From Oceanobacillus profundus (lineage in GTDB: Bacteria; Bacillota; Bacilli; Bacillales; Amphibacillaceae): DNA of 64,000 bases. Numbering within the stretch: the first letter of the stretch is position 1; every line of letters begins with the position of its first letter. The notes beneath the pieces were generated by a model. The model was given only the letters and a program-made list of their open reading frames with translations. It was not told where the DNA came from and searched no databases. This document shows positions 24,984-34,191 of the stretch, one piece after another. The position numbers were made by a program, and so were the translations under genes. The stretch spans positions 1 through 64,000 of the forward strand of contig NZ_QWEH01000020.1 in NCBI RefSeq assembly GCF_003515705.1, written 5' to 3'.

Positions 24984-26990
24984 CTAAGCTTCTGCTTGTG
25001 TCATCCTTTTTCTTTTGATAATTTGAGTGGCAATGACAATTGCGAATAAAACGATACCGATAGCATCAGACAACATCCCCGGTATTACCAATACGACAGC
25101 AGCTATTGCTGAAATCACCCTTAATACCCAATTTAAATTTTCCAGCAAGTATCCTTCTAGTGCGATAGCTAATGCCATAACCCCAATAATTGCTGTAATC
25201 GCAATCAATAGGATACTTAAAGCGTCAGCATCTTGCATCAGCATCTCAGGCGAATAAACGAATACATAGGGTACGAGAATCCCAGCAGCTGCGAGTTTCA
25301 GTGATATGAATCCAGTTTTATTTGGTTCTCCACCTGCCAGTCCTGCGCCGGCAAATGCTGCTAGGGCTACAGGAGGGGTTAAGTTTGCCAAAATACCGAA
25401 ATAAAAAACAAACATATGTGATACAAAAGGCTCGACACCGAACTGTACCAACGCTGGTGCTGCCATGGAGGACGTAATAATGTACGTAGGTATAGAAGGT
25501 AGCCCCATTCCCAGAATGATGGACGCAATCATCGTAAAGAATAATGTCAAAATAAGTGTGTCGTTACCAAGAATAAGAATTGCCGAGGTCATTTTTAAGC
25601 CAAATCCTGTTAAAGAGGCTACACCTACAATAATTCCGACCATCGCACAGGCCATCGCAACACCAAGTGCACTGCGTGTTCCATCTTCCAGCGCTCGAAA
25701 AAGGCCTTTCAGATTCATTCGCGTTGTTGCTCTTAGTAAAGAAATGACTACAGTCGAAATGATTGCCCATGCTGCAGCGTAAATGGGTGTAAACCCACCA
25801 AATAACATATAAATGAGGATAATAAGTGGAATGAGCAAATGTCCTCGTTCTTTTAAAACATCTTTCATTCTCGGAAGCTCTTTTCGGGATAATCCTTTTA
25901 AGCCAAGTTTTTTGGCGCGTAAATGAACAACTGTAAGAACGCCCATGTAATATAAGATCCCAGGGATAATGGCTGCGATAGCAATTTGTGCGTATGGCAT
26001 CCCTAACGTTTCTGCCATAATAAAGGCAGTCGCTCCCATTACCGGTGGAAGTATCTGACCACCAACAGAGGCTGCTGCCTCCACAGCTCCTGCAAAATTT
26101 TTGGAATATCCGGTTTTCTTCATTAGTGGGATCGTAAACGAACCTGTCGTTACGACATTCGCAATGGCAGAACCATTAATAGAACCAAGAAAACCACTTG
26201 AAACAACGGCAACCTTCGCGGGACCTCCGGCAGTATGTCCAGAAATAGCCATTGCGGAATCATTAAATAATTGTCCCATTCCGGTGCGATTTAAAAATGC
26301 TCCAAACAAGATAAATAAGAAAATATAGGTAGCAGAAACACCTATTGCAGTCCCGAATATACCTTCTGTTGTTAAATACAAGTAAGAAGCAATGTCGTCT
26401 ATTTGGTATCCGCGATGGGCAACTACTCTAGGGAGATATGGACCGAAATAGGCATACAAGAGGAACAAGGTGCAAAGAACGGTCAGTCCATTCCCAACTA
26501 CTCGCCGTCCACCTTCAAGGACAAGCAGAACCATTAGTAAACTGAAGATAATATCGTTTTGGCTTGGCAATCCAGCTCGATTTACAATCCCCATATAATC
26601 GGTGAAAATATAAACGATGGTTGCAATCGATAGGATAGCAAGCAAAAAGTCAATGATTGTTGCACGAGTCTGTGGTGCATTTTTACGTGAGGGATACAGT
26701 AAAAATACAAGAGCCATTACTACTCCCGTATGTAATGCGCGGTGTTGTAGTGTAACTAAGGGTCCTGTAAATGAAGTAATCAAGTGGAATAGGGCCAAGG
26801 AAACTGAGATAATCATAACAAGCCTGGCCATCCAAGGTATATTCAATTTTCGGAACCTGGCTTCTGAATCGTATTTTTCAACAATCTTTTGTTTTTCTTC
26901 TTCTGATAATTCTTCACGAATGATTCCTTGCACGTCCTTTTCCGCAAGCTCTTCTAGTGACTTTTCATTTTTTTTAATGGAATTACTCAC
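24984..26990 (-). CDS. TRAP transporter fused permease (4TM/12TM, TAXI type)
   Basis: 668-residue membrane protein combining the small and large TRAP permease parts. The N-terminus is charged (to about residue 50), followed by some 16-18 hydrophobic segments; GFLGSINGSAIANVVTTGSFTIPLMKKTGYS and GMGLPSIPTYI are typical of the DctM-like part. It imports a substrate (often C4-dicarboxylate or glutamate-like) using an ion gradient. Last gene of a three-gene operon with the binding protein and DUF1850 protein; overlaps the latter by four bases. Confidence 0.92.
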   Translation of the reverse strand: MSNSIKKNEKSLEELAEKDVQGIIREELSEEEKQKIVEKYDSEARFRKLNIPWMARLVMIISVSLALFHLITSFTGPLVTLQHRALHTGVVMALVFLLYPSRKNAPQTRATIIDFLLAILSIATIVYIFTDYMGIVNRAGLPSQNDIIFSLLMVLLVLEGGRRVVGNGLTVLCTLFLLYAYFGPYLPRVVAHRGYQIDDIASYLYLTTEGIFGTAIGVSATYIFLFILFGAFLNRTGMGQLFNDSAMAISGHTAGGPAKVAVVSSGFLGSINGSAIANVVTTGSFTIPLMKKTGYSKNFAGAVEAAASVGGQILPPVMGATAFIMAETLGMPYAQIAIAAIIPGILYYMGVLTVVHLRAKKLGLKGLSRKELPRMKDVLKERGHLLIPLIILIYMLFGGFTPIYAAAWAIISTVVISLLRATTRMNLKGLFRALEDGTRSALGVAMACAMVGIIVGVASLTGFGLKMTSAILILGNDTLILTLFFTMIASIILGMGLPSIPTYIITSSMAAPALVQFGVEPFVSHMFVFYFGILANLTPPVALAAFAGAGLAGGEPNKTGFISLKLAAAGILVPYVFVYSPEMLMQDADALSILLIAITAIIGVMALAIALEGYLLENLNWVLRVISAIAAVVLVIPGMLSDAIGIVLFAIVIATQIIKRKRMTQAEA

Positions 26991-27496
26991 CTGAGGGATA
27001 CCTCCTTATTGAATATCCTTAACAGTAGCCATTTATAGACTTGTATTTGTTCATAGTGGATTTGGATATTTATGTCTTCCGGAACGTAGTCGGATAACGG
27101 ATACCTTTGTTCATTGTTTTCGAGATAATAGTTTGAAATCGCGACATAGAACAGGGAATAATGGGGTATAACCCGATCTATTCCAGTAACTTGGATAAAT
27201 CCATTCGGAAGAAATTCTACTTTACCATCTGTATCTGGAGTCCCTGCCCCATAAGACTTGTACAATGTAGACTCAAGACTTAGATTTCCATTTTCGATTA
27301 TTCGATATGTTTCCTTCCAAGGTGTCAATTCAACAGAATGTCTCCACCCGATTGTTAATTTATCCGAATCCCAAGGCAGAAAAAGTAATGGATTTTCTTC
27401 TCCATCCGTTAATAAAATACCTGATTGGACGGGAATCACGCTGATCCCGAATCCAACCAGCAGAATAGCAAGTATCAGCGTTATTTTTTTAATCAT
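26987..27496 (-). CDS. DUF1850 protein of TRAP-TAXI operon
   Basis: 169 residues with an N-terminal membrane anchor (about 5-25) and an extracellular DUF1850 domain; the GWRHSVELTPWKETYRI segment is typical. The family is found almost only between TAXI binding proteins and fused TRAP permeases, so it is a likely accessory of this transporter. ATGA overlap with the permease gene. Confidence 0.85.
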   Translation of the reverse strand: MIKKITLILAILLVGFGISVIPVQSGILLTDGEENPLLFLPWDSDKLTIGWRHSVELTPWKETYRIIENGNLSLESTLYKSYGAGTPDTDGKVEFLPNGFIQVTGIDRVIPHYSLFYVAISNYYLENNEQRYPLSDYVPEDINIQIHYEQIQVYKWLLLRIFNKEVSLR

Positions 27497-27515
27497 TTAG
27501 CCAAAACTTCCGCTT

Positions 27516-28511
27516 TTATTCTGTTATCCCTTGTTCTTCAAAATATTTAGCTGCACCAGGATGGAGTGGTGCTGGCAGGTTTTGTAATGCATTCTCTAAT
27601 GTGATATCGTTAGCCGCATTATGTGTGTTCTGTAATTGATCAAGGTTATCAAATATAGCTTTAGCCATTGCGTAGGCCATATCATCTGAAACTTCACTAT
27701 GTGTCAACAAAACATTGTTAACACCTATGGTTGATACATCTTCCTCCATATCATATATATCCTTTGGTACAGTCGTTGGAAAAAAGGAAGGATAGTCTTC
27801 TTGCATTCCGAGAATGATATCTTCAGCAATTTCTACAATTACAACATCCTGTGTTGTCTGAAGCTCGAGCACACCGGCATTTGGCAATCCAGAAGAAATA
27901 ACGACTGCATCGATATTTCCATTTTGAATCCCTTCGACTCCTTCAGAAAAGGAAAGAAAATCGGCGTTGATGTCATCGTATGTCATTCCGTATGCCTCCA
28001 GCACACGTTGCGCACTGATTTCTGTTCCAGATGCAGGCGCACCAACAGCAACTCTTTTTCCAGCTAAATCTTCAACTGTTTTAATGCCAGAGCTTTCAGT
28101 CGCTACAATTTGTAAATAATTCGGATAGAGGGAGGCAAGTGTACGGATGTTTTCCTGAGCACCTATTTCTGTAGCGCTAGCAACTCCTTCATAAGCATCC
28201 TGAGCTGCATCTCCCATCGAAAATCCGATTTCTGCATTTCCTTGGTTAAGGGTTGTTGCGTTTGCTGTAGACGCTGCTGTAGATTGGCTGTTCGCATTAG
28301 CACCTAAATCTTGGAAGATATTCGCTAATGTTCCTCCTAGCGGGTAGTACACACCAGATGAACCACCTGTAAGAATCGTAATAAACTCACCGTCTAATAC
28401 ATCTTCAGCATTTCCGCTTTCGCCAGCAGGACCAGAATTACTAGTATTATTACACGCGGCAATTATCATAAATATGGATACGAACACGAAGATGGATAAA
28501 ATTTTTTTCAT
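27516..28511 (-). CDS. TAXI-family TRAP solute-binding lipoprotein
   Basis: 331 residues with a lipoprotein signal (Cys20 after FMIIAA) and the TAXI family start ITILTGGSSGVYYPLGGTLA. It captures the substrate outside the cell for the permease encoded downstream. RBS TTGGAGG. First gene of the operon; its leader has a strong hairpin at 28697-28735. Confidence 0.92.
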   Translation of the reverse strand: MKKILSIFVFVSIFMIIAACNNTSNSGPAGESGNAEDVLDGEFITILTGGSSGVYYPLGGTLANIFQDLGANANSQSTAASTANATTLNQGNAEIGFSMGDAAQDAYEGVASATEIGAQENIRTLASLYPNYLQIVATESSGIKTVEDLAGKRVAVGAPASGTEISAQRVLEAYGMTYDDINADFLSFSEGVEGIQNGNIDAVVISSGLPNAGVLELQTTQDVVIVEIAEDIILGMQEDYPSFFPTTVPKDIYDMEEDVSTIGVNNVLLTHSEVSDDMAYAMAKAIFDNLDQLQNTHNAANDITLENALQNLPAPLHPGAAKYFEEQGITE

Positions 28512-28696
28512 TAAAATACCTCCAATGGTTAAGTAGCTTTACTTAAGAAACAATCATCGTACAACAATGTGTCTAGTAAAATATGGATACTGGAAATAGT
28601 TATACACCTCCTATGTTTAGACTCTATGCTTTCATTTGAAAAACTTTCAAATCATGTATGAATTTAAACAATAATTTTTTTACTCTAAATAAAAAG

Positions 28697-28735
28697 TCCA
28701 GTTCAAAGAAGACTATAAAAAGTCTTTGAACTGGA
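28697..28735 (-). terminator. hairpin with T run upstream of the TAXI operon (attenuator or orphan terminator)
   Basis: 13-bp stem TCCAGTTCAAAGA/TCTTTGAACTGGA; on the minus strand it is followed by TTTTT. It sits about 185 bases before the TAXI gene with no minus-strand gene closely upstream, so it would terminate either leader transcripts of this operon or a lost gene. Confidence 0.5.
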
Positions 28736-29027
28736 TCTTATCTGTGGGAAGACTTCGGAAAGAAGAACTGACAGATTAGGCAGCTTGTATTATATATTTT
28801 GTTGATAATTATATGTTATGTTTTTCTTTCAATATTAGAACATCATGATTATGGATGGAGAGCTTAACGGGGAGACATCCAGTGTTTAAATCATTTTTGA
28901 AAATAGAAATTAAAAGAAAAGAATAAGAGTTAGCTACTGTAAATCATTTGAATGCAGGTATAGAAATGAACAGATGTAATAAGAACATTACAATTGGAAT
29001 ACAAGCCCATTAAAAACTGTTATTCAT

Positions 29028-29053
29028 GTTTAGGTAATAGACTACGTGGAATA
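29028..29053 (+). promoter_or_regulatory. sigma-B-like promoter of KGG protein 2
   Basis: GTTTAG, 14-base spacer, GGAATA, within a stretch of about 120 bases closely similar to the upstream region of the first KGG gene. Confidence 0.5.
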
Positions 29054-29101
29054 CAATTACTGTACGAGCAAAAATATCAACTATTGAAAGGAGCTATTAA
29101 C

Positions 29102-29326
29102 ATGGCTAAGAACAATAATGGTAAGATGTCTCGTGAACAAGCTGGCAAAAAAGGCGGTAAAGCAACCGCAAGAAATCATGACCAGGAATTCTATGAAGAA
29201 ATAGGTCAAAAAGGCGGCGAAGCAACCGCTAAGAATCATGACCAGGAATTTTTTGAAGAAATTGGAGAAAAGGGCGGCAATGCACGTGCGCGTCAACGGA
29301 ACAATAACAACAGCAACAATTCATAA
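29102..29326 (+). CDS. KGG-repeat stress protein, short paralogue
   Basis: 74 residues with the same start (NNNGKMSREQAGKKGG) and end (EKGGNARARQR) as the paralogue at 24456-24797 but two fewer repeat units. ATG 29102 follows GAAAGGAGC; an in-frame TTG-led extension from 28994 is rejected because it is promoter sequence. The pair brackets the TRAP operon and arose by duplication that included the promoter. Confidence 0.9.
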   Translation: MAKNNNGKMSREQAGKKGGKATARNHDQEFYEEIGQKGGEATAKNHDQEFFEEIGEKGGNARARQRNNNNSNNS

Positions 29327-29353
29327 CTAAAAACTTTAATATGTATGGTAAAG

Positions 29354-29382
29354 AAGGAGAGGGGATCTACCCTTTCCTTTTT
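29354..29382 (+). terminator. terminator of KGG gene 2
   Basis: 10-bp stem AAGGAGAGGG/CCCTTTCCTT (one G-T pair) with T run. Confidence 0.8.
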
Positions 29383-29410
29383 GTCTATTTACGATGTAAG
29401 CTCGCATAGC

Positions 29411-29468
29411 AAAACAGAGACTCACAAAGTGGAGGTCGAATGACTGTCCCGGGCTTTATGAGTCTCTG
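29411..29468 (-). terminator. terminator of the gas vesicle operon
   Basis: Perfect 10-bp arms CAGAGACTCA/TGAGTCTCTG with further AAAG/CTTT pairing; on the minus strand TTTT follows. It lies just past the last gvp gene. Confidence 0.65.
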
Positions 29469-29531
29469 ATCTATAAGGGAACCGCAATAGTTGGCTGCCT
29501 TTTCTTACTCTTTACGTTTTAGTAACCTTTA

Positions 29532-30095
29532 TTATTTTGAAGCTGAAGCTGTTTTGGCACGTGTCTTTGGAGTAGTGCCTGAACTTCTTTTTGCAGCTGT
29601 TCTTCTAGCGCTGGAAGAACCGGCTTTTGAATTAGCTTCTGTTTTCTTATTTGAACTTGCAGACGGGTTTTGTTTGTCCTTCTGCTCATCCTTTGGATTT
29701 TGTTTCTCTTTTGTTCTATTAGATTGTGATTCAGAATTGTTTTTTGGATCTTCTTCATCCGATTTAGCTTCATTGGGCGACGTATTCTTTGCAGGATTAA
29801 GCTTATCCTTTAGCTCTATTGTTTTATTGGTGGCATTTTCTTTGATAGCAGCATATTTATCCATTGCTGAATCACTGATTTCACGTGATTTATCTACTGC
29901 CTTATCTTTAGCAGAGCCTACTTGATAGGTAATATCTCCGCGCAGCTCTTTTCCGGACTTCGGAGCGAGTAATAGGGTGGTAGCAACACCGATTCCCCAA
30001 CCGATAATACCACCTCTTATAACATCTTTTTTTGTATAAACTTTATCAGATTCCTTGCTATTATCTTGAGTATCCTGTTTGTTTTGTTCAGTCAT
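29532..30095 (-). CDS. gvpT: YtxH-domain gas vesicle accessory protein (GvpT-like)
   Basis: 187 residues. A short N-terminal segment with one glycine-rich membrane helix (GGIIGWGIGVATTLLLAPKSG) is the YtxH domain; the remainder is a Lys/Ser/Ala-rich, probably disordered tail. It is the last gene of the gvp operon, the place of gvpT in Bacillus megaterium, 32 bases after gvpJ. Named from position and type; no GvpU follows. Confidence 0.7.
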   Translation of the reverse strand: MTEQNKQDTQDNSKESDKVYTKKDVIRGGIIGWGIGVATTLLLAPKSGKELRGDITYQVGSAKDKAVDKSREISDSAMDKYAAIKENATNKTIELKDKLNPAKNTSPNEAKSDEEDPKNNSESQSNRTKEKQNPKDEQKDKQNPSASSNKKTEANSKAGSSSARRTAAKRSSGTTPKTRAKTASASK

Positions 30096-30127
30096 GATTT
30101 ATTCCTCCTAGTAAATTTTTTGATTTG

Positions 30128-30448
30128 CTAGCTATCGCTAGACAGTTTACCTTCCAATTTTTCCAATCGCTCGAGTAACTTTTGATTTTCCTCTTTTAAT
30201 TTATCCTGTTCCTGCAACGCTGCTTGCGAGTTTAGGTATGGGTCTGTTTCCCACCAGTCCATTCCAATCTCTTTTGCTTTATCAACGGATGCGACAATTA
30301 ATCTGATTTTGATGGAAAGCAGTTCCACATCTGCAATTCCTACCCGTATATCTCCCGCAATGACAACCCCTTTATCCAATACTGTTTCGAGAACGTCAAC
30401 CAAATTACTGGACCCACCAGTTGTTTGTGGGGAGTTTCCATTAGCCAT
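30128..30448 (-). CDS. gvpJ: gas vesicle protein GvpJ
   Basis: 106 residues with a GvpA-like core (LVDVLETVLDKGVVIAGDIRVGI at about 16-38, conserved IRLIVASVDKA) and a coiled-coil tail (about 75-100). GvpJ is a minor structural protein thought to seed or cap the vesicle. Spaced 44 bases after gvpK. Confidence 0.9.
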   Translation of the reverse strand: MANGNSPQTTGGSSNLVDVLETVLDKGVVIAGDIRVGIADVELLSIKIRLIVASVDKAKEIGMDWWETDPYLNSQAALQEQDKLKEENQKLLERLEKLEGKLSSDS

Positions 30449-30491
30449 GTCTTACCCTCCCTGTGAAATCCTGTTTCAATCTTCATTCAAC

Positions 30492-30821
30492 CTATAGTAA
30501 ATTTCCTAATGGACCCAAATCAATGTTCAAATCTTCATCTGTAAAATTAAAAATTTCTTTTAATTCTTCCATTTTCATATCTAAATTCATTAACGCTACA
30601 CCGAGTTTTTCAATTTCCTCTTCCGTCAGATTCCCTCCGTCCACGCGGCGAATTGCTTGTCTTTCCACAAGTTGACGTAATAGCTCGATGACGGTAAGGA
30701 CGAGCTGGGCAAGACCTTCTTCAGCACCTTCTGGGTCAAGTTCAATTCGTCCGCTTTTTTCTGGTCGATGGTCAAGACCTGCTAGAGATGCTGGTTGATT
30801 ATTAAGATTGATGGATGACAC
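30492..30821 (-). CDS. gvpK: gas vesicle protein GvpK
   Basis: 109 residues. The core LVLTVIELLRQLVERQAIRR and the C-terminus DEDLNIDLGPLG are diagnostic of GvpK. The GTG at 30821 is chosen since AAAGGAGGAG lies seven bases upstream; the reading frame extends further, but only into gvpS. It overlaps the end of gvpS by 20 bases. Role: assembly factor needed for vesicle formation. Confidence 0.9.
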   Translation of the reverse strand: MSSINLNNQPASLAGLDHRPEKSGRIELDPEGAEEGLAQLVLTVIELLRQLVERQAIRRVDGGNLTEEEIEKLGVALMNLDMKMEELKEIFNFTDEDLNIDLGPLGNLL

Positions 30822-31050
30822 GATCCAACTCCTCCTTTTCATAATCAAATTGTTTTGATGATAATTTTTCAGCAGTTTCCTTATTCGACTCAATTAGTGT
30901 TTCAACCGATGAAATCAATACGCGCAAATCAAGATAGACTAAATCGATTCCAGCGATAGAGAGGATGAGGTCTCCTTTAATTGCTACACCTTTATCCAGA
31001 ACTACATCGAGTATATCAATAAGACCAACCTCTTTATTTTCCAATTCCAT
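30802..31050 (-). CDS. gvpS: gas vesicle protein GvpS (GvpA-like)
   Basis: 82 residues with a GvpA-like fold (LIDILDVVLDKGVAIKGDLILSIAGIDL) and a short charged tail. It is a minor GvpA homologue between gvpL and gvpK, the usual place of gvpS in Bacillus clusters. Confidence 0.88.
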   Translation of the reverse strand: MELENKEVGLIDILDVVLDKGVAIKGDLILSIAGIDLVYLDLRVLISSVETLIESNKETAEKLSSKQFDYEKEELDRVIHQS

Positions 31051-31064
31051 GTGTATCCTCCAAA

Positions 31065-31868
31065 CTAGCTAATTCTGGCAAAATGGTAGGATGGCCATGG
31101 TCCTGTAACCTCGAAGTACCAACCTGATTCTGCCCATTTGTCCTGTAGCTCTTTAATGCTAGATTTAAAGTTGGTTATTTCGGATTTATCCACCATATAG
31201 ACACTATTCCAGCACATTTCCTCTTGACGGCCAGTTACATCCTTATTCCAATTTCTTTTCACTTCGTGGTCGACGCTTAATGCTGCTAGTTTCTCATGAA
31301 TCGTTTCTGAAAAGACATGTGTTTCTTTCTCTGTCTCTTGATCAATTAGTTGATCAAGCCTTCTTTTTTCCAAGTATTGTCGACCTGGTGACATGGCAGC
31401 AATTTTTTCTTTTTTAGATTCTATTGTTTCATTATTACACGCCACTATTTCTTTTATTTTATCTCGCTCACAATAGAGTTTTAATATCCATTCTTCTTTA
31501 TCAGCGATGTTATCAAGTAATTGAAGCATACGCTTTTGATGGGTATTGATTGTGTTTTTTAGACTTTCCAGACCAGAATAGATGGTACAGAATTTCATCG
31601 GTATGATGGGATATCGCTCATACAGTTTCATCAATGTTTCGTGATGATGAAATGCTTTCTGATGGAGCCAGTTTACATCATTTGTTTTTTTTTCGAGCTC
31701 CTCTTCACTGTATTCCACTGGATCTAGCTCACAGACAATTGCTTCGACATTTTCGAATGGAAGTCTATAAATCTGCGACTTCTCATCTAACCCTTTAAGA
31801 GAGGGAAGGGGAGCCGCATCTATTCCGCCAGCTGGTATAATTCCATATAGATAGATTAATTTCTCCAT
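31065..31868 (-). CDS. gvpL: gas vesicle protein GvpL (GvpF/L family)
   Basis: 267 residues of the GvpF/GvpL family: YLYGIIPAGG at the N-terminus, MKFCTIY in the middle, and the C-terminal GPWPSYHFA motif. These proteins bind GvpA and act in nucleation. The paralogous gvpF is at 32132-32899. Confidence 0.92.
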   Translation of the reverse strand: MEKLIYLYGIIPAGGIDAAPLPSLKGLDEKSQIYRLPFENVEAIVCELDPVEYSEEELEKKTNDVNWLHQKAFHHHETLMKLYERYPIIPMKFCTIYSGLESLKNTINTHQKRMLQLLDNIADKEEWILKLYCERDKIKEIVACNNETIESKKEKIAAMSPGRQYLEKRRLDQLIDQETEKETHVFSETIHEKLAALSVDHEVKRNWNKDVTGRQEEMCWNSVYMVDKSEITNFKSSIKELQDKWAESGWYFEVTGPWPSYHFARIS

Positions 31869-31877
31869 ATTCCATCC

Positions 31878-32135
31878 TCACTTTTTTCGTTTTGTTAACT
31901 CATTTATTTGTTCCATTTCTCGTTTTTTAGCAATCTCATAACGTATTAACAGTTCTTTCTCTGATTGCTTGTAAGAATCCTCATCAATTTCTTCAAGCTC
32001 ATACATCATCTGCAGGTGAATCAATTTCTTTTGGATATGTTCCAGATCGTATAGCTCTTTTTCCACTTCTTCTTGAACCTTTTCCCCAATTTTTACAATT
32101 AAGTTTATCGGCGAAGTGAAGATTTTTTGAATCAT
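31878..32135 (-). CDS. gvpG: gas vesicle protein GvpG
   Basis: 85 residues, largely helical and charged, starting MIQKIFTSPINLIVKIGEKV, as in the GvpG family. Overlaps the end of gvpF by four bases (ATGA). Assembly factor working with GvpF/L. Confidence 0.9.
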   Translation of the reverse strand: MIQKIFTSPINLIVKIGEKVQEEVEKELYDLEHIQKKLIHLQMMYELEEIDEDSYKQSEKELLIRYEIAKKREMEQINELTKRKK

Positions 32136-32899
32136 GTCGAGGGTTCCTCTATTTTCAATTTAATATTGATAAAGTTATACGCTGGCCATGGTCCTGTATA
32201 TTTAAATTCCACTTTATCCTGCCATCTATCATGAAGTTTATTTACATGTTCATCGAATTCTGCCTCTTTATCACGGTCTATCAGGTATGCTGCATTAAGA
32301 AGCATTTTTTCACCGATTGGATCATTGATTTCATTCGCTTCAGCAAGAGGTACTAATGAATCATGTATTTCTGATTTGATTTCATTCTGCAGCAATTGAA
32401 AGAAGTTCTTCGCCATCTCCCCAAGTTGAATCCGATCAAAGTATCCGGCAGCCTCAGATTTGGAACGAACTACCTGTTTTTTCTTCATAACATCATCATT
32501 TTGCATGATGTTTTTCTCTAGCCAATCTTTCTTGCCGACAACCTTTAAACCAACCTCGATTTTCCCTTTAATTTGAGGGAAAATCTTCAACAACTGAGGG
32601 TAGAGGCTTTCAGCTAAGGCGATGACATCTTCTTCGGTTTGAAATAAATTTCCAAAACTAATTGGTACGACTGTGTCCATTGTTTCCATTACCCTTGAAA
32701 GCACTTCTTGATGCATCATTAGATTTTCTTTACTAGGATGATAGATTTTCATAGGAGCTCGTGTGACAACCATTGCTGCGTCTTTATAATGAACGGTGTA
32801 AATCTCTCTTTCTTGTCCTTCAAAATGAATGGTTCCAAACGTTGTTTCATTATTTGTCTGAATACCACAAAAAACATATATTCCTTGCTCTTCACTCAT
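32132..32899 (-). CDS. gvpF: gas vesicle protein GvpF (GvpF/L family)
   Basis: 255 residues: GIYVFCGIQT at the N-terminus, the PISFGNLF motif and the C-terminal GPWPAYNFINI signature. The ATG at 32899 has AGGGTGA six bases upstream and starts just after the gvpN stop; an upstream ATG (32929) would overlap gvpN without an RBS. GvpF contacts GvpA during assembly. Confidence 0.92.
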   Translation of the reverse strand: MSEEQGIYVFCGIQTNNETTFGTIHFEGQEREIYTVHYKDAAMVVTRAPMKIYHPSKENLMMHQEVLSRVMETMDTVVPISFGNLFQTEEDVIALAESLYPQLLKIFPQIKGKIEVGLKVVGKKDWLEKNIMQNDDVMKKKQVVRSKSEAAGYFDRIQLGEMAKNFFQLLQNEIKSEIHDSLVPLAEANEINDPIGEKMLLNAAYLIDRDKEAEFDEHVNKLHDRWQDKVEFKYTGPWPAYNFINIKLKIEEPST

Positions 32900-32904
32900 C
32901 TCAT

Positions 32905-33819
32905 TCACCCTAACGTAATTTTTTTGCATTCTTGTACGAGTTGCCTTTTCGCCCGTTGTTTATGCTTGTCTTCCATACATGCCTGAAGAGGGAACCATGT
33001 AATGTCAAAACACAACTGATTAAACTCTTCATTTGAACCGTTAATTGGTATGTCATACCGTTTTGCTAATTCAGCTATCATGATGGATGCTCTTAATGAA
33101 GGCCCTTGAAAATCTTGACTCGTATGACAAAGTTTCCTGATTTTCATCATAAATTCAACGATTGCTTGTGCTTTTTCCCGCTCAATCTCTGTTTTATTGA
33201 TTACGGCTGTAATTTCAGCTTCTTTTTCCAACGAACCAAGTGTCAGTGTTACCATCCGGTCCAGCAGAGCATCCTGGGTTTTATAGACACCAGCATATTC
33301 TACAGGATTACTAGTAAAGATAACGGAGAAATCCGGGTGAACTTTTATAAAGGATCTTTTTTGCTTGGTTCCATAGAGAGGTAAAATCTTCTCTTCCAGA
33401 ATAGGTAAAAATATATTATTAATCTCTGGCTTGGAACGTGTAAATTCATCATATACAAGTGTGTAACCTTTTTTCACTGCTTCCAGTAACCGACCGTCTG
33501 ACCAGGATTCGGTAACATTTTCTTCGATTTTATGAACGCTTCGAACATAATTATCCTTTAATTTTCTGCGTTTATAACCTGTAAAAGCACCAATAAAATC
33601 TTCTGTTGAGAGATCTTTATTTCCATTGATCAACATGACGGGACGTTTTCTCTGTTTCGCTATATGAAGAGCGAGTGTTGTTTTGCCAATTCCCGAAGGA
33701 CCAGTGAAATGGAGGGGATAGCCGGTATCCAGATATCGTAATGACCGTTTAATAATCCCTTTGTAGTAAGCTGAATGTTCATATAAGCTAGTTTGGCTTG
33801 TCTCTGTGTCATCGGTCAT
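32905..33819 (-). CDS. gvpN: gas vesicle AAA+ ATPase GvpN
   Basis: 304 residues of the MoxR/GvpN AAA+ ATPase type: Walker A GPSGIGKTT at residues 40-48, Walker B LVYDEFTRS, sensor FTSNPVEYAG. GvpN uses ATP to help vesicles grow. Twenty bases after the GvpR/O-type gene. Confidence 0.94.
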   Translation of the reverse strand: MTDDTETSQTSLYEHSAYYKGIIKRSLRYLDTGYPLHFTGPSGIGKTTLALHIAKQRKRPVMLINGNKDLSTEDFIGAFTGYKRRKLKDNYVRSVHKIEENVTESWSDGRLLEAVKKGYTLVYDEFTRSKPEINNIFLPILEEKILPLYGTKQKRSFIKVHPDFSVIFTSNPVEYAGVYKTQDALLDRMVTLTLGSLEKEAEITAVINKTEIEREKAQAIVEFMMKIRKLCHTSQDFQGPSLRASIMIAELAKRYDIPINGSNEEFNQLCFDITWFPLQACMEDKHKQRAKRQLVQECKKITLG

Positions 33820-33838
33820 GTTTAATCCTCCCGTTCAC

Positions 33839-34105
33839 CTAAGCCTGTTCCTCTAAATCACTTCGGAACCGAAGACTGATTCTTGAAAATCCGGTAACCT
33901 CGGATTCCGTATCGAGAAAAACTTCGTATAATCCAATCATTTGGTCATTGGCATATTTTTTCATATATTCTTTTTCCTCGATGACTTCTACTAATGCCCG
34001 CCAGCTGCTCTCGCCATTTTCTTCTTGTTTTTTCACAGAAATTATTTTATGTGGAGGGGCGATATTATCGTTAAAAAACTGCTTTACTTCCTCCATTATT
34101 TTCAT
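33839..34105 (-). CDS. gvpR: gas vesicle protein GvpR/GvpO family
   Basis: 88 residues resembling the GvpO/GvpR family (SWRALVEVIEEKEYM, LGLYEVFLDTE-like strand, FSRISLRF). ATG 34105 has AAGGAAG eight bases upstream, whereas the in-frame GTG at 34114 is flush with it. Located between the major structural gene and gvpN as in Bacillus megaterium. Role not established. Confidence 0.8.
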   Translation of the reverse strand: MKIMEEVKQFFNDNIAPPHKIISVKKQEENGESSWRALVEVIEEKEYMKKYANDQMIGLYEVFLDTESEVTGFSRISLRFRSDLEEQA

Positions 34106-34191
34106 ATGTTTCACTTCCTTATATTGTTGTTGTAAGTATGACTGGAATTAGAACATGTACGATATTCTAATTCCAGTTTGTAAGTTAAACG

